Assembly (NCBI RefSeq): GCF_018760785.1
Contig: NZ_JAHHZO010000011.1
Coordinates: forward strand, 117,025 to 181,024
DNA from: Rhizobium sp. CSW-27
Lineage (GTDB): Bacteria > Pseudomonadota > Alphaproteobacteria > Rhizobiales > Rhizobiaceae
Length of the DNA: 64,000 bases
Direction of reading: 5' to 3'
The notes under the pieces are model-generated. The model worked only from the letters and a program-made list of their open reading frames with translations. It was not told the DNA's origin and made no database searches. The number at the start of each line of letters is the position of its first letter. Positions within the stretch are counted from its first letter, which is position 1. Position numbers and translations under genes: made by a program. Shown here one piece after another: positions 38,130-47,770 of the stretch.

Positions 38130-39248
38130 ATGCGTATTACTCTTGAGCGGTCCAACCTCCTGAAATCGCTGAACCACGTCCACAGGGTCGTGGAGCGCCG
38201 CAACACGATCCCGATCCTGTCGAACGTGCTGCTGCGCGCCGCGGGCAATGATCTGGCACTGAAGGCGACGGACCTCGATCTGGAAATCACCGAGGAAGTG
38301 CCGGCCATGGTCGAACAGGCCGGCGCCACCACGGTTCCCGCCCACCTTCTCTATGAAATCGTGCGCAAGCTGCCGGATGGCGCGGAAGTGCGGCTTGCCA
38401 CCAATCCGGATGGCGGCAGCATGGTCGTGCAGTCGGGCCGTTCCAAGTTCTCGCTGCAGTGCCTGCCGGAATCCGACTTCCCGGACCTGACCGCCGGCAC
38501 CTTCAGCCACAGCTTCAAGATCAAGGCGACCGATCTGAAGATGCTGATCGACCGCACCCAGTTCGCCATCTCGACCGAAGAGACCCGCTACTACCTGAAC
38601 GGCATCTTCTTCCACACGATCGAGGCCGGCGGCGAGCTGAAGCTGCGCGCCGTCGCCACCGACGGCCATCGCCTGGCCCGCGCCGACATCATCGCCCCCT
38701 CGGGTTCGGAAGGCATGCCGGGCATCATCATTCCGCGCAAGACGGTCGGCGAGTTGCAGAAGCTGGTCGACGATCCGGAAGCCATGGTCACCGTCGAGGT
38801 GTCGGATGCGAAGATCCGCCTGACGATCGGCGCGATCGTGATGACCTCCAAGCTGATCGACGGCACCTTTCCCGATTACCAGCGCGTCATCCCGACCGGC
38901 AACGACAAGGAAATGCGCGTCGATTGCCAGAGCTTCACCCGCGCCGTGGACCGCGTCTCGACCATTTCGTCGGAGCGCGGCCGTGCGGTGAAGCTGGCGC
39001 TCAGCGACGGCCAGCTGCTGCTCACCGTCAACAACCCGGATTCAGGCAGCGCGACGGAAGAAGTGGCCGTCGGCTACGAGAGCGATCCGATGGAGATCGG
39101 CTTCAACGCCAAGTATCTTCTCGATATCACCGCCCAGCTTTCCGGCGAGGACGCCATCTTCCTTCTGGCCGATGCCGGATCCCCCACATTGGTGAAGGAT
39201 ACGGCCGGCGATGACGCACTTTACGTGCTGATGCCGATGCGGGTCTGA
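38130..39248 (+). CDS. dnaN: DNA polymerase III subunit beta (sliding clamp)
   Basis: Ring-shaped processivity clamp of the replicative polymerase. The 372-residue protein has three tandem clamp domains. It begins MRITLERSNLLKSLNHVHRVV, has RNTIPILSNVLL, the domain II region ATDGHRLARADI and the C-terminal ending ALYVLMPMRV, typical of beta clamps. It stands as a single transcription unit with its own strong terminator. It is about 37 kb from dnaA; in rhizobia the two genes are usually not adjacent. Confidence 0.97.
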   Translation: MRITLERSNLLKSLNHVHRVVERRNTIPILSNVLLRAAGNDLALKATDLDLEITEEVPAMVEQAGATTVPAHLLYEIVRKLPDGAEVRLATNPDGGSMVVQSGRSKFSLQCLPESDFPDLTAGTFSHSFKIKATDLKMLIDRTQFAISTEETRYYLNGIFFHTIEAGGELKLRAVATDGHRLARADIIAPSGSEGMPGIIIPRKTVGELQKLVDDPEAMVTVEVSDAKIRLTIGAIVMTSKLIDGTFPDYQRVIPTGNDKEMRVDCQSFTRAVDRVSTISSERGRAVKLALSDGQLLLTVNNPDSGSATEEVAVGYESDPMEIGFNAKYLLDITAQLSGEDAIFLLADAGSPTLVKDTAGDDALYVLMPMRV

Positions 39249-39254
39249 AAATCA

Positions 39255-39284
39255 AAAGGGATCGGTTCGCCGGTCCCTTTTTTT
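39255..39284 (+). terminator. UUCG-loop intrinsic terminator of dnaN
   Basis: Stem AAAGGGATCGG / CCGGTCCCTTT (11 pairs, one of them a G-U wobble) closed by a TTCG tetraloop and followed by a run of T residues, six bases after the dnaN stop codon. A very stable, classical intrinsic terminator. Confidence 0.95.
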
Positions 39285-39368
39285 GCCGTATTTTTCATTG
39301 CGACATTTTCTCTTGTTTTTGCGCCATGAAGCGCCACCTGAAAACCAAGAGGGGCGTACCGGGAGACC

Positions 39369-39965
39369 ATGATGGAATTGCGTTTGAAGCAGCGGCTTGG
39401 CCGCAAGTTCGATGAGGAAATCCGCTTCTTCAAGGGATGGATGGACGGACCGAAGCGCGTCGGCGCCATCCTGCCCACCTCCGGCATCACCGCCCGTCGC
39501 ATGGCAAGCGTCATCAATCCGCAATCCGGTCTGCCGGTGCTCGAACTCGGTCCCGGCACCGGCATCATCACCAAGGCCATCCTGCAACGCGGCATCGCGC
39601 CGGAGAAACTGGTCTCCATCGAATTCTCCACCGACTTCTACCAGCACCTGACCCGCAACTTCCCGGGCGTGCATTTCATCAATGGCGACGCCTTCGATCT
39701 CGGTCGCACGCTCGGCGAGCGCAATGGCGAAATGTTCGATGCGGTCATTTCGGCGATCCCCATGCTGAGCTTTCCGATGGAGCGGCGCATCGCGCTTCTG
39801 GAAGACCTGCTGGACCGCATGCCGCGCGGGCGTCCGGTGATCCAGATCACCTATGGCGCAGTCTCGCCGATCGTCGCCCGGCCTGAGCGCTACCAGATCC
39901 GCCACTTCGATTTCGTCGTGCGCAACATTCCCCCGGCACAGCTCTGGCTCTATACCCGTCCCTGA
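39369..39965 (+). CDS. pmtA: Phosphatidylethanolamine N-methyltransferase, rhizobial type
   Basis: SAM-dependent enzyme that methylates phosphatidylethanolamine to form phosphatidylcholine, a major membrane lipid of rhizobia. The 198-residue protein has the PmtA N-terminus [22 protein letters not shown] motif [16 protein letters not shown], and the C-terminal [17 protein letters not shown]. This is the Sinorhizobium type, distinct from the Rhodobacter type. A ribosomal RNA adenine dimethyltransferase-like fold is an alternative label, but the N- and C-terminal patterns favour PmtA. Confidence 0.88.
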   Translation: MMELRLKQRLGRKFDEEIRFFKGWMDGPKRVGAILPTSGITARRMASVINPQSGLPVLELGPGTGIITKAILQRGIAPEKLVSIEFSTDFYQHLTRNFPGVHFINGDAFDLGRTLGERNGEMFDAVISAIPMLSFPMERRIALLEDLLDRMPRGRPVIQITYGAVSPIVARPERYQIRHFDFVVRNIPPAQLWLYTRP

Positions 39966-39992
39966 CGACCGGTCTTCAAGGAGAGCTGGCCC

Positions 39993-40592
39993 ATGTTCGG
40001 CCTCTACATTACGCATCCGCAGGTGAAGATCGATCCGGCGGTGCCGGTGCCGGACTGGGGTCTTTCGGAGACGGGAATTGCCCGCACGAGGCAGGCGGCA
40101 ACCCTGCCCTGGGTCCGGCAGCTGTCGCGCATCGTCTCCAGCCAGGAGCGCAAGGCGGTCGAGACGGCGGCGATCCTTGCCGAGGCGGCCGGCGTACTGC
40201 CGCAAGGCGATGCCGCCATGCACGAGAACGACCGCTCTGCCACCGGCTTTCCGCCACCGCCGGCCTTCGAGGCGGCGGCCGACTGGTTCTTTGCGCATCC
40301 GACCGAAAGCTATCGGGGCTGGGAACGCGCCGTGGACGCCCAGTCGCGCATCGTCGAGGCGATTGCCCGTGCGCTCACGGGTCACGATCCGGCCCGGCCG
40401 ATCGCCTTTGTCGGCCATGGTGGCGTCGGCACGCTGCTGAAATGCCATCTGGCGGGCCGGCCGATTGCCCGCGATGGCGACCAGCCGGGCGGCGGCGGCA
40501 ATCTTTTCGCCTTCCTCCTTGGCCCCTCTCTTGCCGATTGCCGCCTTGCATGCGACTGGACGCCGATGGAATTCTGGCAAGGAGACATGTGA
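39993..40592 (+). CDS. Histidine-phosphatase-fold protein with altered RHG motif
   Basis: A 199-residue member of the phosphoglycerate mutase-like superfamily. The second catalytic region is intact ([11 protein letters not shown] and later [10 protein letters not shown]), but the N-terminal signature R-H-G is replaced by YITHPQ: His8 remains and the preceding Arg is Thr. Its stop codon overlaps the pyrF start by one base, so it is co-translated with pyrF. It may have altered or lost phosphatase activity. Confidence 0.85.
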   Translation: MFGLYITHPQVKIDPAVPVPDWGLSETGIARTRQAATLPWVRQLSRIVSSQERKAVETAAILAEAAGVLPQGDAAMHENDRSATGFPPPPAFEAAADWFFAHPTESYRGWERAVDAQSRIVEAIARALTGHDPARPIAFVGHGGVGTLLKCHLAGRPIARDGDQPGGGGNLFAFLLGPSLADCRLACDWTPMEFWQGDM

Positions 40593-41296
40593 TGACCGCA
40601 GGCATGACCGCACGCGACCGCTTGATCGTCGGACTCGACCTTCCCACAGTGAGCGAAGCGGAATGCGTGGTTCGCACGCTCGGCGACGAGGTCTCCTTCT
40701 ACAAGATCGGCTACCAGCTGGCCTTTGCCGGCGGGCTGGAATTTGCCCGCGACCTGATTGACGACGGCAAGCAGGTCTTTCTCGACATGAAGCTGCTCGA
40801 TATCGACAACACGGTGGCGAAGGGCGTCGAGAACATCGTGAAGATGGGCGTGACCATGCTGACCCTGCATGCCTATCCGAAGGCGATGCGGGCCGCCGTC
40901 GAAGCCGCGAAGGGCTCCAGCCTCTGCCTGCTCGGCGTCACCGTGCTGACCTCGATGGACGATGCCGACCTGCGCGACGCGGGCTATGAATATGATCCGC
41001 ACACGCTGGTGCTGACCAGGGCCGAACAGGCGCGCGCGGCCGGCATGGGCGGCATCGTCTGTTCGGCGGAAGAATCGGCGGCCGTACGCAAGATCATCGG
41101 GCCGGACATGGCGCTCGTCACCCCCGGCATCCGTCCCAAGGGAGCCGATGCCGGCGACCAGAAGCGGGTGGTGACCCCCTTCGACGCGATCAAGGCGGGC
41201 TCCAGCCATCTGGTGGTCGCCCGGCCGATCGTCAAGGCGCAGGATCCGCTGGCCGCAGCCCAGGCAATCCTCGCCGAGATGAAATCCGCCCTCTGA
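40592..41296 (+). CDS. pyrF: Orotidine 5'-phosphate decarboxylase
   Basis: Last step of UMP synthesis. The 234-residue TIM-barrel enzyme has [13 protein letters not shown], the catalytic Asp-Lys-x-x-Asp motif [13 protein letters not shown], and [17 protein letters not shown] near the phosphate site. GGAGACATGTG lies before the ATG. It is coupled to the preceding phosphatase-fold gene (overlap of one base) and followed by a DUF1330 gene. Confidence 0.97.
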   Translation: MTAGMTARDRLIVGLDLPTVSEAECVVRTLGDEVSFYKIGYQLAFAGGLEFARDLIDDGKQVFLDMKLLDIDNTVAKGVENIVKMGVTMLTLHAYPKAMRAAVEAAKGSSLCLLGVTVLTSMDDADLRDAGYEYDPHTLVLTRAEQARAAGMGGIVCSAEESAAVRKIIGPDMALVTPGIRPKGADAGDQKRVVTPFDAIKAGSSHLVVARPIVKAQDPLAAAQAILAEMKSAL

Positions 41297-41336
41297 GGCG
41301 CCGGATACGCGCAAGACAGCACAAAGGGAGAGAAGC

Positions 41337-41624
41337 ATGCCGAAGGGATACTGGATTGCCCGCGTCGATGTGCGCGATGCGGAGCGCTACAAGGATTATG
41401 TCGCGGCCGCCCGGCCGGCCTTCGAGAAATATGGCGCGACCTTTCTGGCCCGTGGCGGCGCCGTGACCACGCTCGAGGGCGTGTCGCGTGCGCGAAATGT
41501 GGTGATCGAGTTCCCCTCGGTGCAGCACGCCGTCGACTGCTACCATTCGCCGGAATATCAGGCCGCCGCGAAGATCCGCCAGGAAGTGGCGGATGCGGAA
41601 ATGCTGGTGGTGGAAGGCATCTGA
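41337..41624 (+). CDS. DUF1330 domain-containing protein
   Basis: Small ferredoxin-like fold protein of 95 residues. The pattern GYWIARVDVRDAERYKDY, ARPAFEKYGATFLARGG and VVIEFPSVQHAVDCYHSPEY is the DUF1330 signature. GGGAGAGAAGC precedes the ATG. It lies 40 bases after pyrF in the same direction, which is a recurrent rhizobial arrangement. No biochemical role is established. Confidence 0.92.
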   Translation: MPKGYWIARVDVRDAERYKDYVAAARPAFEKYGATFLARGGAVTTLEGVSRARNVVIEFPSVQHAVDCYHSPEYQAAAKIRQEVADAEMLVVEGI

Positions 41625-41763
41625 CGGCACCGTGCGGGTGCAGTGTCAAAGGCTCAACCCTTTTTGCCGCAGGGCAGGTGCGAGGCTGCGCTTGACACTT
41701 CACCTCGTGCACGCTTTGGGCTAGAGAAAACCTATTGATCCCTTTGGCTTTCGGAGCAGTCCC

Positions 41764-42744
41764 ATGACCATGTCCAATCTTCCGCCGCTCGTCACCGTCT
41801 TCGGGGGCTCGGGTTTTGTCGGCAGGCATGTGGTTCGCGCGCTCGCCAAGCGCGGCTACCGGATTCGCGTCGCCGTGCGCCGCCCCGATCTCGCCGGCTT
41901 CCTGCGCCCGCTCGGTTATGTCGGCCAGATCCAGCTGGTGCAGGCCAACCTGCGTTATCGCGCCTCCATCGATCAGGCCGTCGCCGGTGCCGACCATGTG
42001 GTGAACTGTGTCGGCATCCTCTTCGAAAGCGGCAAGAACAATTTCGACGCCGTGCAGGAAGCCGGTGCCAAGGCCGTGGCCGAAGCCGCCCGCGCCGCTG
42101 GCGCCACGCTGACCCATATCTCCGCCATTGGCGCCGATGCACAGTCTGCCTCCGCCTATGCCCGCTCCAAGGGTCGCGCCGAACAGGCCATTCTCCAGAC
42201 GCTGCCGGGCGCGGTCATCCTGCGTCCCTCGATCGTGTTCGGCCAGGAAGACAACTTCTTCAACAAGTTTGCCGACATGGCCCGTACCATGCCCTTCCTG
42301 CCGCTGATCGGCGGCGGCCACACCAAGTTCCAGCCGGTCTTCGTGGAAGACGTGGCGGAAGTCGTGGCCCGTTCGGTGGATGGCAAGCTTGCCGCCGGCA
42401 CGATCTATGAACTGGGCGGCGCCGAAGTGCTGACCTTCAAGCAGTGTCTCGAGGAGGTGCTGCGCGTCACCTATCGCAAGCGCGGTTTCGTCTCCATTCC
42501 CTTCGGCCTTGCCTCGCTGATGGGCAGCATTGCCTCGGCCGTGCCGCTGATCGCCCCGCCGCTGACGGCCGATCAGGTGACGCTGCTGAAGAAGGACAAT
42601 GTGGTCTCCGCCGAGGCCGAGCGCGAGGGCCGCACGCTGCAGGGCCTCGGCATCGCGCCGACGCTGCTGTCCAGCATCCTGCCGAGCTATCTGGTGCGCT
42701 TCCGCGTTCACGGCCAGTACACCAATGCCGGCAAGGCGGCCTGA
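41764..42744 (+). CDS. Complex I NDUFA9-like NAD(P)-binding protein
   Basis: Atypical short-chain dehydrogenase of 326 residues, related to the NDUFA9 subunit of respiratory complex I. The Rossmann motif VFGGSGFVGRHVVRALAKRG lies at residues 12-31; ILRPSIVFGQEDNFFNKFA is the family signature that follows. Alphaproteobacterial homologues are proposed to associate with complex I or assist quinone metabolism. It has its own upstream spacer of 140 bases and stands alone. Confidence 0.9.
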   Translation: MTMSNLPPLVTVFGGSGFVGRHVVRALAKRGYRIRVAVRRPDLAGFLRPLGYVGQIQLVQANLRYRASIDQAVAGADHVVNCVGILFESGKNNFDAVQEAGAKAVAEAARAAGATLTHISAIGADAQSASAYARSKGRAEQAILQTLPGAVILRPSIVFGQEDNFFNKFADMARTMPFLPLIGGGHTKFQPVFVEDVAEVVARSVDGKLAAGTIYELGGAEVLTFKQCLEEVLRVTYRKRGFVSIPFGLASLMGSIASAVPLIAPPLTADQVTLLKKDNVVSAEAEREGRTLQGLGIAPTLLSSILPSYLVRFRVHGQYTNAGKAA

Positions 42745-42977
42745 GCCGTCGCCCTGGCAACCGATGCCGTTCCGATAGGCAGGCCGTTCGCCTGCCTATT
42801 TTTCGTTTCGCTGATGTGACACAAAAGCCGCAGGCGAAAACAGGCTGTCGTTAACCCCCAATTCATCAAGATGTTCTATTGAAATACGGGGTTCTGACTC
42901 GTAAATCCCGCTCTCCCTTTGCTGAAACGACTCGTATGGCCGTGACACCGATCTCCTCCTCCGAAAGGCAATCCTCC

Positions 42978-43133
42978 ATGGGCAAGTCCATCGCACTGTT
43001 TTTTGCGTGTGCGGCACTCGTCATCCTCGCCGGCTCTTTCCTGTCGCCCGGCACCGTCGCGGCAAACAAGAGCACCTGCGCACCGGCCTATGGCGTCGAC
43101 CCCTGCAGCAGCACGAGCTCGATCCGCCGCTGA
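42978..43133 (+). CDS. Small predicted exported or membrane peptide, 51 residues
   Basis: Unrecognised small gene. The product starts MGKSIALFFACAALVILAGS, a signal-peptide or single-membrane-segment pattern, with a short mature tail containing two cysteines (STCAPAYGVDPCSS). AAAGG lies about nine bases before the ATG, and a bidirectional terminator follows just after the stop codon, which supports a real transcript. The upstream in-frame extension lacks a ribosome site. Could be a small envelope-stress or inner-membrane peptide. Confidence 0.5.
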   Translation: MGKSIALFFACAALVILAGSFLSPGTVAANKSTCAPAYGVDPCSSTSSIRR

Positions 43134-43166
43134 TGTGGCAAGGCTTGCGCCGCAAGACAGACATGC

Positions 43167-43200
43167 AAAAAGCCGGGCCGCTGCCGCGACCCGGCTTTTT
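43167..43200. terminator. Bidirectional intrinsic terminator
   Basis: Perfect 11-base arms AAAAAGCCGGG (43167-43177) and CCCGGCTTTTT (43190-43200) with A-run on one side and T-run on the other, so it works in both directions. It ends the small-peptide transcript and the convergent uppP transcript. Confidence 0.92.
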
Positions 43201-43223
43201 CATTGGTCGGCCTTCCAGGTGCC

Positions 43224-44030
43224 TCAGGCCATCAGGCCCATCGAGGCAAGGCCCAGCAGGAAGACGCCGAGGATGATGCGGTAGACCGCAAACACCGTGA
43301 AGCGGTTGGTCTGGATGTAGGACAGCAGCCACTTGACCGCGATGAAGGCGACGATCGTCGAGGTGACGAAGGCGACGCCGAGCGAGGTCCAGTCTTCGCC
43401 GGCCACGCCCTGATCCTTCAGCGTCTTCAGAAGCTGGTAGCCGCTGGCGGCATACATGGTGGGAATGCCGACGAGGAAGGCGAATTCGGTGGCGGCGGCG
43501 CGATTGCCGGTGCCGGCCAGCATCGCGATGAAGATCGTCGCCCCGGAGCGGGAGGTTCCCGGGAATACGCCGGCCACCACCTGGGCAATACCGACGAGCA
43601 CGGCCACCAGCCAGGTGATCTTCGTGCTTTGCGGACGCTTGGCAGCCGCCCATTCGGCAAAGATCATCCAGATACCGCCGATGATGAGCGCCCAGGCAAT
43701 AGGGCTTGCATCCTCCGGCAGTTCGAAGCCCAACTTCTTCACGATCAGGCCGAGAACGGCGGTGATCAGGAAGGCGACGATGAGCTTCAGGGCATAGTCG
43801 CGGTTTTCGGGTTCACGCCAGCCAAGCACGAGGTTGAGGAGACGACGCCAGTAAATGATGGTGACGGCAATGATCGCGCCGGCCTGGATCACGATGTTGA
43901 AGGTGTCGGAGCGGGCGCCCAGCCACTGCTCGGCGATGATCAGGTGGCCGGTGCTGGAAATCGGCAAAAATTCGGTGATCCCTTCGATCACCCCAAGAAT
44001 GAACGCGCTGAGGATGCTCTGGTCCGCCAT
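43224..44030 (-). CDS. uppP: Undecaprenyl-diphosphatase UppP (BacA family)
   Basis: Inner-membrane phosphatase recycling the lipid carrier of peptidoglycan synthesis; confers bacitracin tolerance. The 268-residue protein has motif 1 EGITEFLPISSTGHL, motif 2 GTSRSGATI and eight or so hydrophobic segments. AGGA precedes the ATG at 44030; the frame continues upstream but without support. It is divergent from fzlA. Confidence 0.96.
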   Translation of the reverse strand: MADQSILSAFILGVIEGITEFLPISSTGHLIIAEQWLGARSDTFNIVIQAGAIIAVTIIYWRRLLNLVLGWREPENRDYALKLIVAFLITAVLGLIVKKLGFELPEDASPIAWALIIGGIWMIFAEWAAAKRPQSTKITWLVAVLVGIAQVVAGVFPGTSRSGATIFIAMLAGTGNRAAATEFAFLVGIPTMYAASGYQLLKTLKDQGVAGEDWTSLGVAFVTSTIVAFIAVKWLLSYIQTNRFTVFAVYRIILGVFLLGLASMGLMA

Positions 44031-44179
44031 TCTTAATCCTTTATTGAGTAGATGACGACAGTTTGAGGGAGTTGGGTCGGCATTGCTTGTGCTGGGCTTA
44101 TCAAACCCATATAGCTGCCATACGTCAGGCCGGCACAAGATGCGAGCCATTCTCCCTGTCGAATTAGCATAAAGTTCAC

Positions 44180-44878
44180 GTGTCCATGCCCACCCTCTAT
44201 CATCACCCGATGTCTTCGGCCTCGCGTTTCGTGCGTCTTATCCTGGCGGAATATGGCTTTCAGACGGATCTGGTCGAGGAGCAGCCCTGGGAAAAGCGCC
44301 GGGAATTCCTTGCCCTCAACCCCGCAGGCAGCCTGCCGGTCTATGTGGATGACAGCATGCGCGTGCTGTGCGGACCGACCGTGCTGCTGGAGTTCCTCGA
44401 TGAGACGCACGGCGTCCTGAAGCGGGACAGGCGCCTTCTGGCCGAGGATCCGTTCCAGCGGGCCGAGATCCGCCGGCTGACCGAGTGGTTCCTGCAGAAG
44501 ATGGAGCAGGACGTGACGAGGCCGCTGACCCGCGAGCGGGTCTACAAGCTGCAGATGACCCCGGCACAGGGCGGCGGCGCACCGGATTCCAAGGTGCTGC
44601 GCACCGCCCGCACCAACATCCGTCAGCACATGAAATATCTCTCCTGGCTTGCCGGCTCGCGCACCTGGCTGGCGGGCGAGCGCCTGAGCTATGCCGATCT
44701 GGCCGCGGCCGCCTCCATCTCCGTCCTCGATTATCTGGGCGAGATCGATTGGCAGGAGACACCGATTGCCAAGGAATGGTATCAAAGGCTGAAATCGCGG
44801 CCTTCCTTCCGCCCCATGCTGGCGGAACGCATCCGCGGCATCACGCCGGTATCTCATTATGCGGACCTCGACTTCTGA
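44180..44878 (+). CDS. fzlA: Glutathione S-transferase-fold protein, FzlA-like
   Basis: GST-fold protein of 232 residues without an obvious enzymatic role; FzlA in Caulobacter and Agrobacterium binds FtsZ filaments and activates septal wall synthesis. The thioredoxin-like N-domain ([19 protein letters not shown]), the helical C-domain and the C-terminus SHYADLDF fit that group. Start is GTG at 44180 or ATG at 44186; neither has a strong ribosome site. The last 20 bases overlap queG. If the FzlA assignment is wrong it is a general GST. Confidence 0.78.
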   Translation: MSMPTLYHHPMSSASRFVRLILAEYGFQTDLVEEQPWEKRREFLALNPAGSLPVYVDDSMRVLCGPTVLLEFLDETHGVLKRDRRLLAEDPFQRAEIRRLTEWFLQKMEQDVTRPLTRERVYKLQMTPAQGGGAPDSKVLRTARTNIRQHMKYLSWLAGSRTWLAGERLSYADLAAAASISVLDYLGEIDWQETPIAKEWYQRLKSRPSFRPMLAERIRGITPVSHYADLDF

Positions 44879-46052
44879 TCAGGACAGGCCGTCCGCTGCC
44901 GAAGGGCAGAAGGCGGCGGAACGCCGGCGCAAGCTGACCGGCTTCCTGCGTCGCGAGGCCGAGGCCCTGGGCTTCGATCTCTGTCGCATCACCCTGCCCG
45001 ACGCCATTCCGGACGCGAAGGCGAGGCTCGATGCCTTTCTCGCCGCGGGACGCCACGGCACCATGGCCTGGATGGAGGAAACGCGCGAACGGCGTGCCGA
45101 TCCGAGGGTGCTGTGGGGCGAGGTGCGCTCCATCGTGATGTTCGGGCTGAACTATGGCCCGGACGAGGACCCGCGCGGCATTCTCGAAAAGCCGGACCGT
45201 GCCGCCATTTCGGTCTATGCCCGCAACCGCGATTATCACGACGTCATCAAGGGCCGGCTGAAGGAGATCGCCACCCGCTTTGCCGCCCGCGCCGGCGAGG
45301 ATGTGAAGGTGTTCGTCGACACCGCCCCGGTGATGGAAAAGCCGCTGGCCGCCGCCGCCGGCCTCGGCTGGCAGGGCAAGCACACCAATCTCGTCTCGCG
45401 CAGCCACGGTTCCTGGCTGTTTCTCGGCAGCCTGTTCACCACGGCGGATCTGGAGATCGACGCGGCAGAGCGCGATCATTGCGGCTCCTGCCGGGCCTGT
45501 CTCGATGCCTGTCCGACCGCAGCCTTTCCCGCACCCTACCAGATCGATGCGCGCCGCTGCATTTCCTATCTGACGATCGAGCACAAGGGGCCGATCGATC
45601 CTTGCCTGCGCCCCCTGATCGGCAACCGCATCTATGGCTGCGACGACTGTCTGGCCGCGTGCCCGTGGAACAAGTTTGCGGCAAGCGCCTCGGAGATGAA
45701 GCTTCAGGCGCGCGAGGACCTGAAGGAGCCGGAAATCGCGGCGCTGCTGAGGCTCGACGACGCGGGCTTCCGCACCCTGTTCAGCGGCTCGCCGGTCAAA
45801 CGCATCGGGCGCGACCGCTTCGTGCGCAATGTGCTGATCGCCGCCGGAAATTCCGGCCGCGCTGATCTGATCGCACCCTGCCTGCGTCTTCTTACCGACG
45901 GCTCGGACGTCGTGCGGGCGATGGCCGTATGGGCGCTGTCGCGCCTGATGCCGGCAGACGCCTTCGAGGCGTTGAAGGCTGCGCAGCGCAGCGAGACGAG
46001 CCCGGAGGTCGAAACGGAATGGCGGAATGCGGGAGTACAGGCATGCGGATGA
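44859..46052 (+). CDS. queG: Epoxyqueuosine reductase QueG
   Basis: Cobalamin- and iron-sulfur-dependent enzyme catalysing the last step of queuosine synthesis in tRNA. The 397-residue protein has the N-terminal cobalamin domain ([17 protein letters not shown]), two [4Fe-4S] motifs ([12 protein letters not shown] and [13 protein letters not shown]) and a C-terminal HEAT-like region. It overlaps fzlA upstream by 20 bases and the SDR gene downstream by 10 bases, so the three are co-translated. Confidence 0.96.
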   Translation: MRTSTSDQDRPSAAEGQKAAERRRKLTGFLRREAEALGFDLCRITLPDAIPDAKARLDAFLAAGRHGTMAWMEETRERRADPRVLWGEVRSIVMFGLNYGPDEDPRGILEKPDRAAISVYARNRDYHDVIKGRLKEIATRFAARAGEDVKVFVDTAPVMEKPLAAAAGLGWQGKHTNLVSRSHGSWLFLGSLFTTADLEIDAAERDHCGSCRACLDACPTAAFPAPYQIDARRCISYLTIEHKGPIDPCLRPLIGNRIYGCDDCLAACPWNKFAASASEMKLQAREDLKEPEIAALLRLDDAGFRTLFSGSPVKRIGRDRFVRNVLIAAGNSGRADLIAPCLRLLTDGSDVVRAMAVWALSRLMPADAFEALKAAQRSETSPEVETEWRNAGVQACG

Positions 46053-46915
46053 TGATTTTCGGGGCCGGCTATTCGGGCCAGGCGATTGCAGGCGAGGCAA
46101 TGACCGCCGGCATGCAGGTCTCCGGCACCAGCCGCAGCACGGAAAAATGCGCCGCGCTCTCGGCTCTTGGCATCGAACCGTTCCTGTTTGACGGCGCGAC
46201 ACTCTCCGAGCCGCTGCGGGTCGCCATGGCGCAGACGACCCATCTCGTCCAGTCGATTGCGCCGGGCGCCGCCGGCGATCCGCTGCTGATGCTGACCCAG
46301 GGCGATCTCATGCGTCACTTGCCGCGCCTGCAATGGGTCGCCTATCTCTCCACCGTCGGCGTCTACGGCGATCACGGCGGCGCCTGGGTGACGGAGGAGA
46401 CCGAATGCCGTCCCGTTTCGCAGCGCTCGGTGGAGCGCGTCGCCGCCGAACAGGGCTGGCTGGGCGCCGGTGCGCGCGCCGGCGTGCCGGTGGCGGTGCT
46501 GCGGCTCTCCGGCATCTATGGTCCCGGCCGCAACGGCTTCGTCAATCTGGCCAGTGGAACGGCACGCCGGCTGGTGAAGCCCGGCCAGGTGTTCAACCGC
46601 ATCCGGGTGGAAGATATCGGCCGCGCGACGCTGTTTCTGGCCGGCCGCAGCCTCGGCGGCCTGTTCAACGTCACCGATGACGAGCCCGCCCCGCCACAGG
46701 ACGTGGTGACGGAAGCAGCCCGCCTGATGGGCATCGAACCGCCACCGGAACAGGCCTTCGAGACGGCGGCGCTCAGCCCCATGGCGCGCTCCTTCTATGG
46801 CGAGAACAAGCGGGTCTCCAATGCCCGGCTCCGCAACCTTGGATTTTCCTTCCGCTTCCCGGATTACCGGACCTCGCTCGCCGATCTGTGGACGCGCGAC
46901 ATCTGGAAGCCCTGA
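46043..46915 (+). CDS. NAD(P)-dependent epimerase/dehydratase-like protein (YeeZ-type SDR)
   Basis: Extended short-chain dehydrogenase of 290 residues. The Rossmann motif is [15 protein letters not shown], then the family segment [16 protein letters not shown], and [18 protein letters not shown] lies seven bases before the ATG at 46043. It is the third gene of the fzlA-queG cluster. The substrate is unknown; YeeZ-like proteins are often described as nucleoside-diphosphate-sugar epimerases without direct proof. Confidence 0.88.
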   Translation: MRMMIFGAGYSGQAIAGEAMTAGMQVSGTSRSTEKCAALSALGIEPFLFDGATLSEPLRVAMAQTTHLVQSIAPGAAGDPLLMLTQGDLMRHLPRLQWVAYLSTVGVYGDHGGAWVTEETECRPVSQRSVERVAAEQGWLGAGARAGVPVAVLRLSGIYGPGRNGFVNLASGTARRLVKPGQVFNRIRVEDIGRATLFLAGRSLGGLFNVTDDEPAPPQDVVTEAARLMGIEPPPEQAFETAALSPMARSFYGENKRVSNARLRNLGFSFRFPDYRTSLADLWTRDIWKP

Positions 46916-47311
46916 TCTGCAAGGGCCGGAATCCCGGAATGGCACAAGGTTCAAAAAGGTGAAATTTCCTACCCTGGCCACCTTTCTGGTCATTCTTTCT
47001 TAACTTAGACGGCAGCCCGCCTCAAAATTTGCCCAAATGAGGCAAAGAACACCCATCTTCGATAAAAAAATTTCGCGACATTTCGTGAGCGTCAAGCGGG
47101 CGCCGACCAGGGTGGAACGCTTTTCCGTTTTCCAGCTGAATCTTCACTCTTTTTTCCAGATCTATCGCAAACGATCTTTAGCCGGCTTGCATTCACGAAT
47201 GTTACATTCGTTAACACTGCGTGATATCAAACCCCACGTTTTCGCCTTTTTTGCCCCTGCCTAAGCCTGCCCCACGCAAATTTCAGCACTCTTTGCAGGG
47301 GATATTCCGGT
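46916..47311. other. AT-richer spacer upstream of rlpA with a 15-bp palindrome
   Basis: About 400 bases without a gene. The second half is relatively AT-rich and contains a perfect 15-bp palindrome CGAATGT-T-ACATTCG at 47196-47210, directly followed by TTAAC. Its position, roughly 100 bases before the rlpA start, suits an operator. The regulator is not known. The TTAA is compatible with a CtrA half-site but a full TTAA-N7-TTAA is not seen. Confidence 0.5.
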
Positions 47312-47674
47312 TTGAGACTGACAAAACGCACGAGCTTCGCCGCGATTGCCATGGCATCCATTTCGCTTCTGGCTTCCGCCCATGCCCATGCAGCAACAGG
47401 TTGTGGTCACGCATCCTGGTACGCTCTCAACTCCAAGACCGCCTCGGGCGAACGCATGAATCCGACCAACCTGACGGCGGCGCACAAGTCGCTGGGTTTC
47501 GGCACCAGGCTGAAGGTCACCAACAAGCGCAACGGCAAGAGCGTGATTGTGCGCGTCAATGATCGCGGCCCCTTCATCAAGGGGCGCGTCCTCGATCTTT
47601 CGAAGGCCGCCGCGCAGAACATCGGCATGGTGGCCGCCGGAACGGCGCAGGTCTGTTACGAGGTGGTCGGCTGA
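47312..47674 (+). CDS. Short RlpA-like septal ring / lytic transglycosylase domain protein
   Basis: Exported double-psi beta-barrel protein of 120 residues. The signal peptide ends near ASAHAHA; the barrel has the RlpA signature [18 protein letters not shown], then [19 protein letters not shown] and [18 protein letters not shown]. The conserved Asp in NDRGPF is present. It lacks the C-terminal SPOR domain of full-length RlpA, so it cannot use that route to the septum. The TTG start at 47312 is supported by AGGGG about 10 bases upstream. Confidence 0.88.
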   Translation: MRLTKRTSFAAIAMASISLLASAHAHAATGCGHASWYALNSKTASGERMNPTNLTAAHKSLGFGTRLKVTNKRNGKSVIVRVNDRGPFIKGRVLDLSKAAAQNIGMVAAGTAQVCYEVVG

Positions 47675-47770
47675 CCGCGGCGCCCCTCCGGCCCGGCCCG
47701 CAGACGAAGCCCCAGACTTGCCCTCGTGGCGGATCGCGGCTACACGCCCTCAGACACAAGGAGAGCGATC

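Noticed and set aside
41685..41720. TTGACA-like -35 element before the NDUFA9-like gene
   Set aside because: No -10 element of the rhizobial type lies at the proper distance, so I did not list a promoter.
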